Assembly: GCA_904419095.1 (NCBI GenBank)
Contig: CAJFQT010000012.1
Coordinates: forward strand, 1 to 21,129
Reading direction: 5' to 3'
Length of the DNA: 21,129 bases
From: an uncultured Clostridia bacterium
GTDB taxonomy: Bacteria > Bacillota > Clostridia > TANB77 > CAG-508
Shown: positions 1 through 8,409 of the stretch, piece by piece
Layout of the letters: each line of letters starts with the position of its first letter
Numbering within the stretch: the stretch's first letter is position 1
The notes under the pieces: model-generated
The model's database searches: none
What the model was told of the DNA's origin: nothing
The model's input: only the letters and a program-made list of their open reading frames with translations
Translations under genes and position numbers: made by a program

Positions 1-2401
1 TACTGTTGCTCCATCAAATTTTATCTCTGTAAAATCACTTGTTGCTCCTACTCCTGTCATATTACTGTTTGTTGAATACGTATATAACTTTCCATCATTT
101 GTTAATATTAAACTATTTTTTCCTACTATTCCTGATTCATTTATAAAACTAAATTTGATATCTTTTATTTTATCAACTATAGAATTAATAACTTCATTTT
201 CTACTTTTTCTGGATATGTTGTTCTATTTCCAGCCTCCTTAGTTGCTACTGCTCCTTTTATTCCTGGTATTGCAACATATGCGGTTGTACCTGCCCAATA
301 CATTTCTTTATTTTTTGTTGTAAATATACAACCCAAGCCCTCTTTAATTGCAAATATTTTATTTATATTATCAAATTCTTCATTGCCGTCTTTTGTTACT
401 ACTGTATATTTAGATTTATATGTTTCATCTCCAAATAGATAGGCATTATTTTTTGCATACAATTTTCCGTCATTACTTAATGCAAACTGAGCATTTTTAG
501 ATGATACTAGTTGTTTTATATTACTTACATCTGTATTTTTATTGTTTATTCCTTCATATATATTTCCATCATTATCTACTATATTTATATTATTTCCTCC
601 ACTTTGTACAAACTGTGCTCCTGAAAATACATTTTTCAATTGATATATTGATTTTGCTTTTGGTTTTGTTATATTTGGATATCCATCTAAGTATATTTTA
701 TTATTTGATATAAATCCTATCATAGTTCCTAAATTTATAAATTCATTACTTATTTCATAAGAACTATATATTCTATCTAAATTATTTGTATTAATGTTAA
801 TTCGGTAATATTTATTATTAGAAGTTACTGCTGTTCCACCTAAAAATTGTAATTCGCTGTCTTGTAATCCATTTAGTTTTACTATTTCTCCACTTTCATT
901 ATTTGTATATAAATCTCCACTTTCTTTTAAAAAGACTACATTATTATTTGATCTAATCACAACATCTTTGACATTTTCTGTTACTTTTGTTAATTCGTTT
1001 GTATTATGTGTATGACCTAAGCATAGTGTTCCAATTCTATTATAACCTGAAGAATATAATAGTCCATCTTGAGTAATAACATATAAGCTTATTCCATTAT
1101 TAGCTATTTTTTTAGGATTTTTCCATATATTATTATATGCACTTAATTCTATAAATTTTGAATATGAAGTATTATTTCCTATTCCAAATCCTCCATCCTC
1201 CATAAGTATTAATTCCACATCCATATACTCTTTCATCACTACATTTTAATATTACAGAACTAAATTGTTGCTGACTATGTTGTATAGGATATAATTCTAT
1301 TTCTGTTGAGCTTAAATCTAATCCATCTATTTTTACTTCAACAAAATTATTATATATATTATTGTTTCCTTGACCTAATACGCCATCTGAATTTGCTCCA
1401 CATGCCCATAGTCTATTATTTGTATCTAATACAAATGTATTTGTTGGTCCTGCCCATACATTTTTGGCTTTTACATCATTTGCTCCTTCTGTTCTTCCTT
1501 CTAATATCTTAGTTGGCTCTGTTACTAAATATGAATTTCCTTGTCCTAGCTTATTGTAATCATTTGCTCCCCATGCCCATAAGTCATCATTTGCATCTAT
1601 TATATACGCTGTTCCTGTACTAAAATATATTTTCTTTACTCCATTTACTTTTGCTATGTTTTGTTCTGTTTCTACATTATTATTAAATGCCATTTCTGTT
1701 CCTTTTACTATTTCTTTTAAATCAAACTCTTGTAATCCATTTATTTTTGTGTTTTCTTCATTTGTTATTCCAGAATTTGAATTTAATTCTCCTACTACTG
1801 ATAGTTCTCCATTTCCATACCACTTATATGTGTTGTTTCCTACCGTTATATACTCTGGTTCCGCCATATCATTTAGCGGTATTATTATATTTATTTTTTC
1901 TTGTTGATAAGTTACTCCATTTATGCTTATTACTTTATATTCTCCGTCAACTTCTATTAGGTATAAATCTCCATCAAATGCTTTTGCTGATTGCACTTTT
2001 TCTTTGTCTATTTTATAAAATTTACTATAATCTATTGTTTCTATTGTTGCTATTTCCCCATTTTGTGCCTTGTTTGCCCATTTTGACATTTTCTGTTTTA
2101 ATTCTATACTAAGTTTATCTTTATCTATGCTTTCCATTGTTTCATCTTTTATTATTGGATATCTATCTATTCCTTCAATATTGTCTAATTCTTCACCTAC
2201 AACATATATATCTATTTCTTCTTTTAATTGTGATATTTCTGTCATTATTTTTGCATTTGTCGCTTGTGTTAATATTCCGTTATCTCCTGTTAGTGTTGAT
2301 ATTGTTACTCCTGCAAGAATTAATAAGACTATTATTGTAATTACTAGTGCAATTAATGTTATGGCTTTTACTTCTTTAAAATTTTTCCTTTGATAATTCA
2401 T
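1..2401 (-). CDS. Prepilin-leader RCC1-repeat surface protein, frameshifted and 3'-partial
   Basis: The start is ATG at 2401-2399, with AAGGAGG at 2417-2411 placed 9 nt upstream. Residues 12-35 form a type IV prepilin-like segment (KAITLIALV then a long hydrophobic stretch). The usual Glu5 of mature pilins is replaced by Ala18. From about residue 260 RCC1-like repeats appear, for example LWAWGANDYNKLGQG, LWACGANSDGVLGQG and VYGCGINTYGG. The first frame stops at 1174-1172 after 409 codons. A second minus frame is open from about 1246 to the window edge and continues the same repeats (LLYSSGYNRIG, GKLYAKNN, EMYWAGTT). The frames meet at a tandem 7-mer at 1190-1203, and removing one copy gives an uninterrupted protein of more than 790 residues. 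Prepilin-type leaders imply membrane insertion and possible assembly into a pilus or surface structure; RCC1 blades usually bind partners. The function is unknown. The break may be a real off state, a decaying gene or an assembly error. Confidence 0.8.
1190..1203 (-). repeat. 7-bp tandem duplication causing the frameshift
   Basis: On the plus strand CCTCCAT occurs twice in direct succession (1190-1196 and 1197-1203), which reads ATGGAGG twice on the coding strand. Seven bases are not a multiple of three, so the second copy shifts the frame. With one copy the coding strand reads TYGGFGIGN, a good RCC1-type repeat end, and joins the downstream open frame. Confidence 0.85.
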
Positions 2402-2450
2402 TAAAATATTCCTCCTTAATTTTCTTATAATAAACAGGTTAATTTTATAA

Positions 2451-2478
2451 AATATAGATATTATATAAATGGGGTAAA
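2451..2478 (-). promoter_or_regulatory. Weak candidate promoter of the RCC1-repeat gene
   Basis: The minus strand carries TTTACC (2478-2473), a 16-bp spacer and TATATT (2456-2451). It lies about 50 bp upstream of the start codon. In DNA this AT-rich, such matches also arise by chance. Confidence 0.3.
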
Positions 2479-2777
2479 AATATCATTATTTTAGCATATT
2501 AAACTTCTGACATGAACAAATAATAATATAAATATATAAAAATACTATCATTAGTTCTATAAAAAGTAAATAATATTATTAAAATTTGTAAAGTCTATAT
2601 GCATTTATTTAAGTTTAATTTACCCAATGCTTAAATAATTTATGCCACATTTTTTTATAAATTATTTTACTTAACAAAAATATCAATAAAGTCAAAGAAA
2701 GCTAAATTTAAAGAAAAATAAATAATAAAAAAGACAAAAATATATCTTAAAGTTTAAATTTTTTATATTTTTGTATA
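2479..2777. other. AT-rich intergenic stretch without a recognisable gene
   Basis: This divergent intergenic region consists almost entirely of A and T runs. No open frame with a ribosome binding site is visible on either strand, and I recognise no RNA gene or strong hairpin. Confidence 0.5.
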
Positions 2778-2806
2778 TTGCAAATTTTTTAATAAAATGC
2801 TATATT
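2778..2806 (+). promoter_or_regulatory. Candidate sigma-A promoter for the relQ-like gene
   Basis: TTGCAA (2778-2783), a 17-bp spacer and TATATT (2801-2806), preceded by TG one base away (extended -10). Transcription would start near 2813 and leave a leader of about 230 nt before the start codon at 3045. Confidence 0.45.
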
Positions 2807-2860
2807 AATTTTGTACACACTAAATTTATAAATTAAAATAATTTATATAAAAACTTAATT

Positions 2861-2955
2861 TCAACAAAAAATTTTACATTCCAAAAACATTATCATCCCA
2901 ATTTACTTCCAACCCAAAACAGATTTCACACAAAAAACACAATAAAAAAGCAATT
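2861..2955 (+). other. C-rich, almost G-free leader segment
   Basis: The plus strand from about 2861 to 2955 holds many C residues, mostly in CC and CCC clusters, and almost no G. Line 2881-2940 alone has 19 C and one G. This C-over-G imbalance would lie in the untranslated leader of the relQ-like gene and resembles Rho-utilisation tracts. No coding frame explains it. Confidence 0.4.
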
Positions 2956-3044
2956 TCATAACAATATATAACTACAATAAGCATATATTAAATAGTGATT
3001 CTAAATAAAACATTTAGAAAAAGCTATATAAATGAGGTGAAAAA

Positions 3045-3707
3045 ATGAGGAAAAAACCAAAAGGAAGCACTGAGTTAATAAAAATGGAAAATTTTTTAGC
3101 AGTCGATGACAAAATGGATATACACAGTAAAGACTTTGAAAAAATAATGTTTATATATTCAGTAGCCATCAAAGAAATCAAAAACAAATTAGAAATTATG
3201 CAAGATGAATTCAAAGTATTATATAATTATGACCTAATTGACCACATAAACTATAGAATAAAAACCCCAGAAAGCATAAAAACAAAAATGGAAAAAAAGA
3301 ATTTACAACTTGAATACAAAGAAATGATAAAATACATAAATGATATAGCAGGAGTAAGAGTAGTATGTCCACTAAAAAAAGACATTTTTTCCATAAAAGA
3401 ATTTATAGAAAACATACCAGGAATACATATTTTATAAGAAAAAGACTATGTAAATAATCCTAAAAAAAGTGGATATTCAAGTTTCCATATAATTGCAGAA
3501 GTTCCAGTATCACTATCAAGCAAATTTATGTATGTAAAAGTAGAAATACAAATAAGAACAATGGCAATGGACTTTTGGGCAAGTCTAGAACACAAATTAA
3601 AATATAAATCAAAACAAAAAGTAACAAATGCAACATCAAAAGAATTAGTATCTTGTGCAAAAGTAATACAAAAATTAGATAAAAAAATGATGTTATTAAA
3701 CAATTAA
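3045..3707 (+). pseudogene. relQ: Small alarmone synthetase (RelQ/YjbM type) broken by an in-frame TAA
   Basis: The start is ATG 3045 with GAGGTG at 3034-3039. The predicted product is a single-domain (p)ppGpp synthetase that transfers pyrophosphate from ATP to GDP/GTP, in the RelQ/YjbM family of Firmicutes. The N-terminal part has RIKTPESIKTK and INDIAGVRVVCP, typical of the synthetase fold. A TAA at 3435-3437 stops translation after 130 residues. The same frame then continues with EKDYVNNPKKSGYSSFHII, VEIQIRT and MDFWASLEHKLKY, all conserved in RelQ, and ends at TAA 3705-3707. The total of 220 codon positions is close to the usual ~210-residue length. The truncated product lacks the EIQIRT segment with its catalytic Glu, so it should be inactive. 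One substitution (AAA or GAA to TAA) accounts for the defect. Confidence 0.85.
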
Positions 3708-3782
3708 AAATTTATACTAAATTAAAAATAATATTAAAAACATTACAAAAAATATAAAAAGAATATCAAATAAAAATAAGAT

Positions 3783-3827
3783 AGAGAATAAAGCACAACC
3801 CAAAAGTGCAATATTCCCTATTTTATT
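3783..3827 (+). terminator. Candidate terminator after the relQ-like gene
   Basis: An imperfect hairpin pairs 3783-3796 with 3806-3819 (outer GAATA/TATTC, inner GCAC/GTGC, with a small internal loop), followed by ATTTTATT. The stem is moderate and the T run is interrupted. Confidence 0.4.
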
Positions 3828-3862
3828 GTGTAGAAAAAATAACGAAAAAATTTAATTTATAG

Positions 3863-3891
3863 GAAGGATTTATGTAAAATACGTCGAATAA
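3863..3891 (+). promoter_or_regulatory. Sigma-H-type promoter of the dnaG-rpoD operon
   Basis: GAAGGATTT (3863-3871), an 11-bp spacer and GTCGAATAA (3883-3891) match every fixed position of the Bacillus sigma-H consensus RnAGGAWWW-N11/12-RnnGAATWW. Transcription would begin near 3898, about 40 nt before the dnaG start. A weak sigma-A-like overlap (TTTATG, 17 bp, TATAAC at 3892-3897) is also present. In B. subtilis the dnaG-sigA operon is known to carry a sigma-H promoter, which fits. Confidence 0.65.
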
Positions 3892-3940
3892 TATAACTAT
3901 GGATAAAAAGTGGAAATATTTTAAAAGAAAGTGAGGAAAA

Positions 3941-5722
3941 ATGGCAAGATATAGTGATGAAATAATAGATGAAATTAGACAGAGCAATGATATAGTAGAT
4001 GTAATATCACAATATGTTCGCCTAAAGCGAAGTGGAAGAAATTTTTTTGGACTATGTCCATTTCATAACGAAAAATCACCATCTTTTTCAGTATCGCCAG
4101 ATAAACAAATATTTCACTGTTTTGGCTGTGGAGTAGGAGGAAATGTATTCACATTTTTAATGAAAATAGAAGGCATAAGTTTTTTTGAAGCAATACAAAT
4201 GTTAGCAGAAAGAGCAAACATAGTATTACCAACATTAGAAAACAATATTGACAGTGCAAAAGAAGAACTAAAAGCAAAAGTATACAAAGTAAATGAATTT
4301 ACAGCCGACTTTTATCACAAAAATTTATATCTACCAACCGCAAAGATAGCACAAGAATATGTAAAAAAAAGAAAGCTATCAAACGAAACATTAAAATCAT
4401 TCCAAATTGGATTTTCTGGAAAATTTGATGAATTATATCGAGAACTAAAGAAGCAAGGATTTCAAGAAAGAGAAATATTAGAATCAGGATTAGTGAACAA
4501 AAATGAGCGAGGTCAATATATAGATAGATATCGCAACAGATTAATGTTCCCAATCTGTGATGTTAGAGGAAGAGTAATTGCTTTTGGAGGAAGGGTATTA
4601 GATGATTCAAAACCTAAATACATAAATTCACCAGAAAATATAGTATATAGCAAAGGTAGAAACTTATTTGGTCTTAATGTGGCTAAAAAGGGAGATTTAA
4701 AGAAAATACTCATAGTTGAAGGGTACATGGATGTTATATCACTTCATCAAAGAGGGATAACAAATGTAGTAGCACCACTAGGAACAGCATTAACCGAACA
4801 ACAAGGTTGGTTGTTAAGAAAAAATGCAGAACAAATAATTTTAAGCTTTGACTCTGACGAAGCAGGACTAACAGCAAAAATGAGAGCACTAGAAATTTTA
4901 CAAAATATGGGTTGTGACATAAGAATACTTCAAATGGATGGAGCAAAAGACCCAGACGAATACATAATAAAATACGGAAATGCTAGATTTTTAAATTTAG
5001 TAGATAAAGCACTTTCAGTAGTAGAATTCAAGGTAAAGATATTAAAACGTAATTTAAATTTAGAAAATGTAAATGACAAAATTAAATTCTTAAACGAAAT
5101 TGCAAAAATAATATCTAAAATTGATAATACTATGGAAAGAGAAGTATACATAGAAAAAATTGCAAAAGAATATGAAATCTCAAAAGAAGCAATATATGCA
5201 GAAGTAAACAAACTTACATATTCAAACCAAAAGGACGAAAAGGTTTTAAACAAACAAAAACCTATATTGATACACAGAAAAAATGAACAACCAGAGGTCA
5301 GTGAAGCAGTAAAAAGAAGAGAAAATACAATACTATCTATATTACTAACTGGAAATGAAAATTTATACCAAATAATAAAACAAAATATTACCATAGAAGA
5401 TTTTAAATATACTTTAAATAAAGAAATTGCAAAGAAAGTGTATGAAGAATTAGAAAAAGGAAATAGTAATATAAATAGTATATTAGATAATATGACAGAA
5501 GAAGAACAAAACCATATTACAGAAATAATGTCAACAGACTATGAAATAGAAGATATGGAAAAGGCTATAGACGATATAATGCAAAGTTACCAAAAAGATA
5601 AATTAAATGAAAGAAAATTAGAAATTCTGAAATTATTAGACACAGTAGTAGAAGCTACTGAAAGAAAAAAATTAGAAAAAGAGCTAAGTGATATAATAAT
5701 CCAATTAGCAAAACTAAGATAG
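3941..5722 (+). CDS. dnaG: DNA primase DnaG
   Basis: DnaG makes the RNA primers for lagging-strand synthesis and acts with the replicative helicase. The 593-residue length is normal for the family. The N-terminal CHC2 zinc-binding domain is complete: C39, H42, C60 and C63 in CPFHNEKSPSFSV and HCFGCG. The catalytic core follows, with the Toprim motifs VEGYMD (Glu260), SFDSDEAG (Asp304, Asp306) and DPDEYI. The last ~150 residues are Lys/Glu-rich and helical, as in the helicase-binding domain. The ATG at 3941 sits just after a GTGAGG ribosome binding site. The stop codon overlaps the ribosome binding site of rpoD, so the two genes are translationally close and cotranscribed, the usual arrangement in Firmicutes. 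Confidence 0.97.
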   Translation: MARYSDEIIDEIRQSNDIVDVISQYVRLKRSGRNFFGLCPFHNEKSPSFSVSPDKQIFHCFGCGVGGNVFTFLMKIEGISFFEAIQMLAERANIVLPTLENNIDSAKEELKAKVYKVNEFTADFYHKNLYLPTAKIAQEYVKKRKLSNETLKSFQIGFSGKFDELYRELKKQGFQEREILESGLVNKNERGQYIDRYRNRLMFPICDVRGRVIAFGGRVLDDSKPKYINSPENIVYSKGRNLFGLNVAKKGDLKKILIVEGYMDVISLHQRGITNVVAPLGTALTEQQGWLLRKNAEQIILSFDSDEAGLTAKMRALEILQNMGCDIRILQMDGAKDPDEYIIKYGNARFLNLVDKALSVVEFKVKILKRNLNLENVNDKIKFLNEIAKIISKIDNTMEREVYIEKIAKEYEISKEAIYAEVNKLTYSNQKDEKVLNKQKPILIHRKNEQPEVSEAVKRRENTILSILLTGNENLYQIIKQNITIEDFKYTLNKEIAKKVYEELEKGNSNINSILDNMTEEEQNHITEIMSTDYEIEDMEKAIDDIMQSYQKDKLNERKLEILKLLDTVVEATERKKLEKELSDIIIQLAKLR

Positions 5723-5733
5723 GGGTGAAAAAA

Positions 5734-6987
5734 ATGGCAAGCAAAAAAGAAATTCCAGAAGAAAAAGAAAAAAAAGAAATAAAAAAACAATCAAAAAAGC
5801 CAAAAAAACAAGAAACAGTGCAAGAATTAAAAGAAGAAATTAAGGAACTTGCAGAAATAGAACAAAAAGAAGAAGAAAAAGAAGGAAAAAAAGATCCACA
5901 AAAAGAAAAAATAAAACAAGAAAAAGTTAAAAATCTACTAAAACAAGCCAAAGAAAAAGGAAAAATAACATATGGTGATTTAGCAAATCAATTAAACGAT
6001 GTAAGTCCAGACCAAATTGATTCTGTTTTTGATGCATTTGAAGAAATAGGAGTTGATTTATTACCAGATGATTTTGATGAAGAGCCAGACATAGAAGATC
6101 TAAAAGAAGTAGAAAACTTAAAATTAGATGAAATTACAGATACAAGTTATGATGGAGTTAATGTTGATGACCCAGTAAGAATGTATCTAAGAGAAATAGG
6201 AAAAATCCCACTACTAACTTTTGATGAAGAATTAGATTTAGCAAAGAAAATTCTAGAAGGAGACGAAGATGCAAAGAAAAAGTTAGCAGAATCAAATTTA
6301 AGACTAGTAGTAAGTATAGCAAAGAAATATGTAGGAAGAGGAATGTTATTCTTAGATTTAATACAAGAAGGAAATATGGGACTTATAAAAGCAGTTGAAA
6401 AATTTGATTATACTAAAGGATTTAAATTCAGCACATATGCTACTTGGTGGATTAGACAAGCAATAACAAGAGCAATAGCAGACCAAGCAAGAACAATAAG
6501 GATCCCTGTTCATATGGTAGAAACAATCAATAAATTAATCCGTACATCAAGACATCTATTACAACAATTAGGAAGAGAACCAACCCCAGAAGAAATTGCA
6601 GAAGAAATGGAAATACCAGTAGAAAAAGTAGCTGAAATTCAAAAAATAGCACAAGACCCAGTATCTTTAGAAACACCAATAGGAGAAGAAGATGACAGTC
6701 ATTTAGGTGACTTTATTCAAGACGAAGATAGTCCAGCACCACATGATGCCGCATCATACACACTTCTAAAAGAACAATTAGAAGAAGTAATGAGCACATT
6801 AACACCAAGAGAAGCAAAAGTCTTAAAATTAAGATTTGGACTAGAAGACGGAAAATCAAGAACACTAGAAGAAGTTGGTAGTCAATTTAATGTAACAAGA
6901 GAAAGAATAAGACAAATAGAAGCAAAAGCACTAAGAAAATTAAGACATCCAAGTAGAAGTAAAAAATTAAGAGATTACATGGGATAA
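5734..6987 (+). CDS. rpoD: Primary RNA polymerase sigma factor (sigma-70/SigA)
   Basis: This is the housekeeping sigma factor. I choose ATG 5734 (417 residues) because AGGGGTG at 5721-5727 is its ribosome binding site; an in-frame GTG at 5725 lies inside that site. Residues 1-65 are a Lys/Glu/Gln-rich extension. Region 1.1 (KGKITYGDLANQL) is followed by region 1.2 (DPVRMYLREIGKIPLL), region 2 (RLVVSIAKKYVGRGM, DLIQEGNMGLIKAVEKFDY, FKFSTYATWWIRQAI), region 3 (REPTPEEIAEEM) and region 4 (LTPREAKVLKLRFGL, then the helix-turn-helix around TLEEVGSQFNVTRERIRQ). All core residues look intact. It follows dnaG with only 11 nt between stop and start, and the next gene is 15 nt downstream, so it is the middle gene of the operon. 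Confidence 0.97.
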   Translation: MASKKEIPEEKEKKEIKKQSKKPKKQETVQELKEEIKELAEIEQKEEEKEGKKDPQKEKIKQEKVKNLLKQAKEKGKITYGDLANQLNDVSPDQIDSVFDAFEEIGVDLLPDDFDEEPDIEDLKEVENLKLDEITDTSYDGVNVDDPVRMYLREIGKIPLLTFDEELDLAKKILEGDEDAKKKLAESNLRLVVSIAKKYVGRGMLFLDLIQEGNMGLIKAVEKFDYTKGFKFSTYATWWIRQAITRAIADQARTIRIPVHMVETINKLIRTSRHLLQQLGREPTPEEIAEEMEIPVEKVAEIQKIAQDPVSLETPIGEEDDSHLGDFIQDEDSPAPHDAASYTLLKEQLEEVMSTLTPREAKVLKLRFGLEDGKSRTLEEVGSQFNVTRERIRQIEAKALRKLRHPSRSKKLRDYMG

Positions 6988-7002
6988 TTAGAAGGTGAAT
7001 AT

Positions 7003-8070
7003 ATGCAACAAATAAGAGATTTAATAGAATTTATGACAATAGATAGAATAATAGATGTAATAATTGCTGTTTGTATTGTAATACTAGTCAAAATATTTAG
7101 TGGATCAATTTCGTATTTTATAATTAAACTATTTAAATGGGATTCAAAACATAAAAAAGAAATAACACATAGTGCTTTTTATAATCCTCTAAAAATATTT
7201 ATAACAATACTAGGAATTTACTCAGCATTTTTATTCCTAAAACAACCACTACAATTTTCAGTTACTTTTATGAATTGGGTAACAATGATATTTAAAATTA
7301 TAAGTGTTATAGCTTTTTCAATTGGATTATCAAAAAGCTTCACAATAGAATCATCAGTAGTTAAAAAGATTGTATCAAAAAGTAAAAGAGAATTAGAAGA
7401 TTCAACAGTAAACTTTATACTAAAAATATGTAGAGTTCTTATATACATCATTGCAATTATCATTGTAATTAGTTTACTAGGAGTAAATTTAAATGGTATT
7501 ATAGCAGGATTAGGACTAGGTGGAGTTATAGTTACACTTGCAGCACAAGATACAGCTAAAAATCTATTCGGAGGTTTTGTCATATTTTTAGACAAGCCAT
7601 TTAGTGTTGGTGATTGGATAGAAATGGGAGAATTTGAGGGAACAGTTGAAGATATAACTTTTAGAAGTACTAGAATCAGAACATTTGAAAATTCTGTAGT
7701 AAATGTGCCAAATGCCACAATTTCAGATTCTGCAGTTATTAATTGGAGTAAAATGGAAAGCAGAAGATATAGATTTACTCTTACTTTAGAGTTAGATACT
7801 CCATTAGATAAGTTAAATACTGTACAAGAAAGAATTTCAACAATGCTAAAAAAACATAACAATATTATTGATGATAGTATTATTGTCAAATTTGATACTA
7901 TTGGAGATAATGGAATTAATTTACTTATTTGTAGTTATACAGATTCTGTGGATTATATGAGTTATTTAGAGGAAAAAGAAAAAATTAATTATAAAATTTT
8001 ACAAATTTTGAAAGAAGAAAACGTAAAAACAGCTTATGACACTAAGACAGTTTTCATTAACCATAGCTAA
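7003..8070 (+). CDS. MscS-family mechanosensitive ion channel
   Basis: The product is an integral membrane channel of the small-conductance mechanosensitive family, which releases solutes on hypo-osmotic shock. It has 355 residues. Hydrophobic segments lie near residues 16-44, 62-80, 90-112 and 138-163. The Gly/Ala-rich pore helix follows (GIIAGLGLGGVIVTLAAQD), then the hallmark NLFGGFVIFLDKPFSVGDWI. The soluble beta domain is seen in GTVEDITFRSTRIRTFENS and VNVPNATISDSAVINWS. The start ATG 7003 follows GAAGGTGA, 15 nt after rpoD, so it is probably cotranscribed with dnaG-rpoD. A strong terminator follows at 8179-8216. The extra N-terminal helices point to a YnaI/YkuT-like member rather than minimal MscS. 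Substrate preference cannot be read from the sequence. Confidence 0.92.
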   Translation: MQQIRDLIEFMTIDRIIDVIIAVCIVILVKIFSGSISYFIIKLFKWDSKHKKEITHSAFYNPLKIFITILGIYSAFLFLKQPLQFSVTFMNWVTMIFKIISVIAFSIGLSKSFTIESSVVKKIVSKSKRELEDSTVNFILKICRVLIYIIAIIIVISLLGVNLNGIIAGLGLGGVIVTLAAQDTAKNLFGGFVIFLDKPFSVGDWIEMGEFEGTVEDITFRSTRIRTFENSVVNVPNATISDSAVINWSKMESRRYRFTLTLELDTPLDKLNTVQERISTMLKKHNNIIDDSIIVKFDTIGDNGINLLICSYTDSVDYMSYLEEKEKINYKILQILKEENVKTAYDTKTVFINHS

Positions 8071-8178
8071 ATGATGTTATACGTAGTATATAAATAAATT
8101 CTAGATGATGGATATATGTAACTCATTCTAGCTTATAATATTAGGGTATTCTAGACGCTACTAATCTAATCAATAGAT

Positions 8179-8216
8179 GCAGTAAATACAATAATCAAAG
8201 GTATTTACTGCTTTTT
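8179..8216 (+). terminator. Rho-independent terminator of the dnaG operon
   Basis: GCAGTAAATAC (8179-8189) pairs perfectly with GTATTTACTGC (8201-8211) across an 11-nt loop, and TTTTT follows at 8212-8216. Confidence 0.85.
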
Positions 8217-8347
8217 CTATAAATATTACTTTTTAATCAAAATTCACAAAATAGACATAATGTTAGAGTATAATATTTAACAATCTAAGTATTAATGATA
8301 TATTAAGAAAAATAATAATAAATATAACTAATGTTATTTAAAAATCT

Positions 8348-8375
8348 TTGATAATTATTTTAATAATGATATAAT
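8348..8375 (+). promoter_or_regulatory. Sigma-A promoter of the two-component system
   Basis: TTGATA (8348-8353), a 16-bp spacer and a perfect TATAAT (8370-8375), with TG one base upstream (extended -10). The start codon of the response regulator is 34 bp further. The rest of the 340-bp gap (8071-8409) holds only the terminator and AT-rich sequence. Confidence 0.65.
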
Positions 8376-8409
8376 TTATTATATAATAAAAATAGAAAGG
8401 TGAATATGT

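Noticed and set aside
155..713. Two plus-strand open frames (155-442, 501-713)
   Set aside because: They lie opposite the continuous minus-strand RCC1-repeat frame, are hydrophobic low-complexity translations and have no ribosome binding site.
1306..2393. Several plus-strand frames rich in Leu, Tyr and Phe
   Set aside because: They are complements of the minus-strand prepilin/RCC1 gene; their composition is that expected from the reverse of A-rich coding DNA.
2903..2959. Minus-strand mini-ORF of 18 codons (MKLLFYCVFC...)
   Set aside because: It has no ribosome binding site and no recognisable motif, and lies in the C-rich leader tract; length is within chance expectation.
3872..3877. ATG-TAA minimal ORF after AGGAAGG, upstream of dnaG
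   Set aside because: The apparent ribosome binding site is better explained as the -35 box of the sigma-H promoter, and the ORF would lie upstream of the transcription start.
5725..5727. GTG as start of rpoD
   Set aside because: The GTG lies inside the AGGGGTG ribosome binding site that serves ATG 5734.
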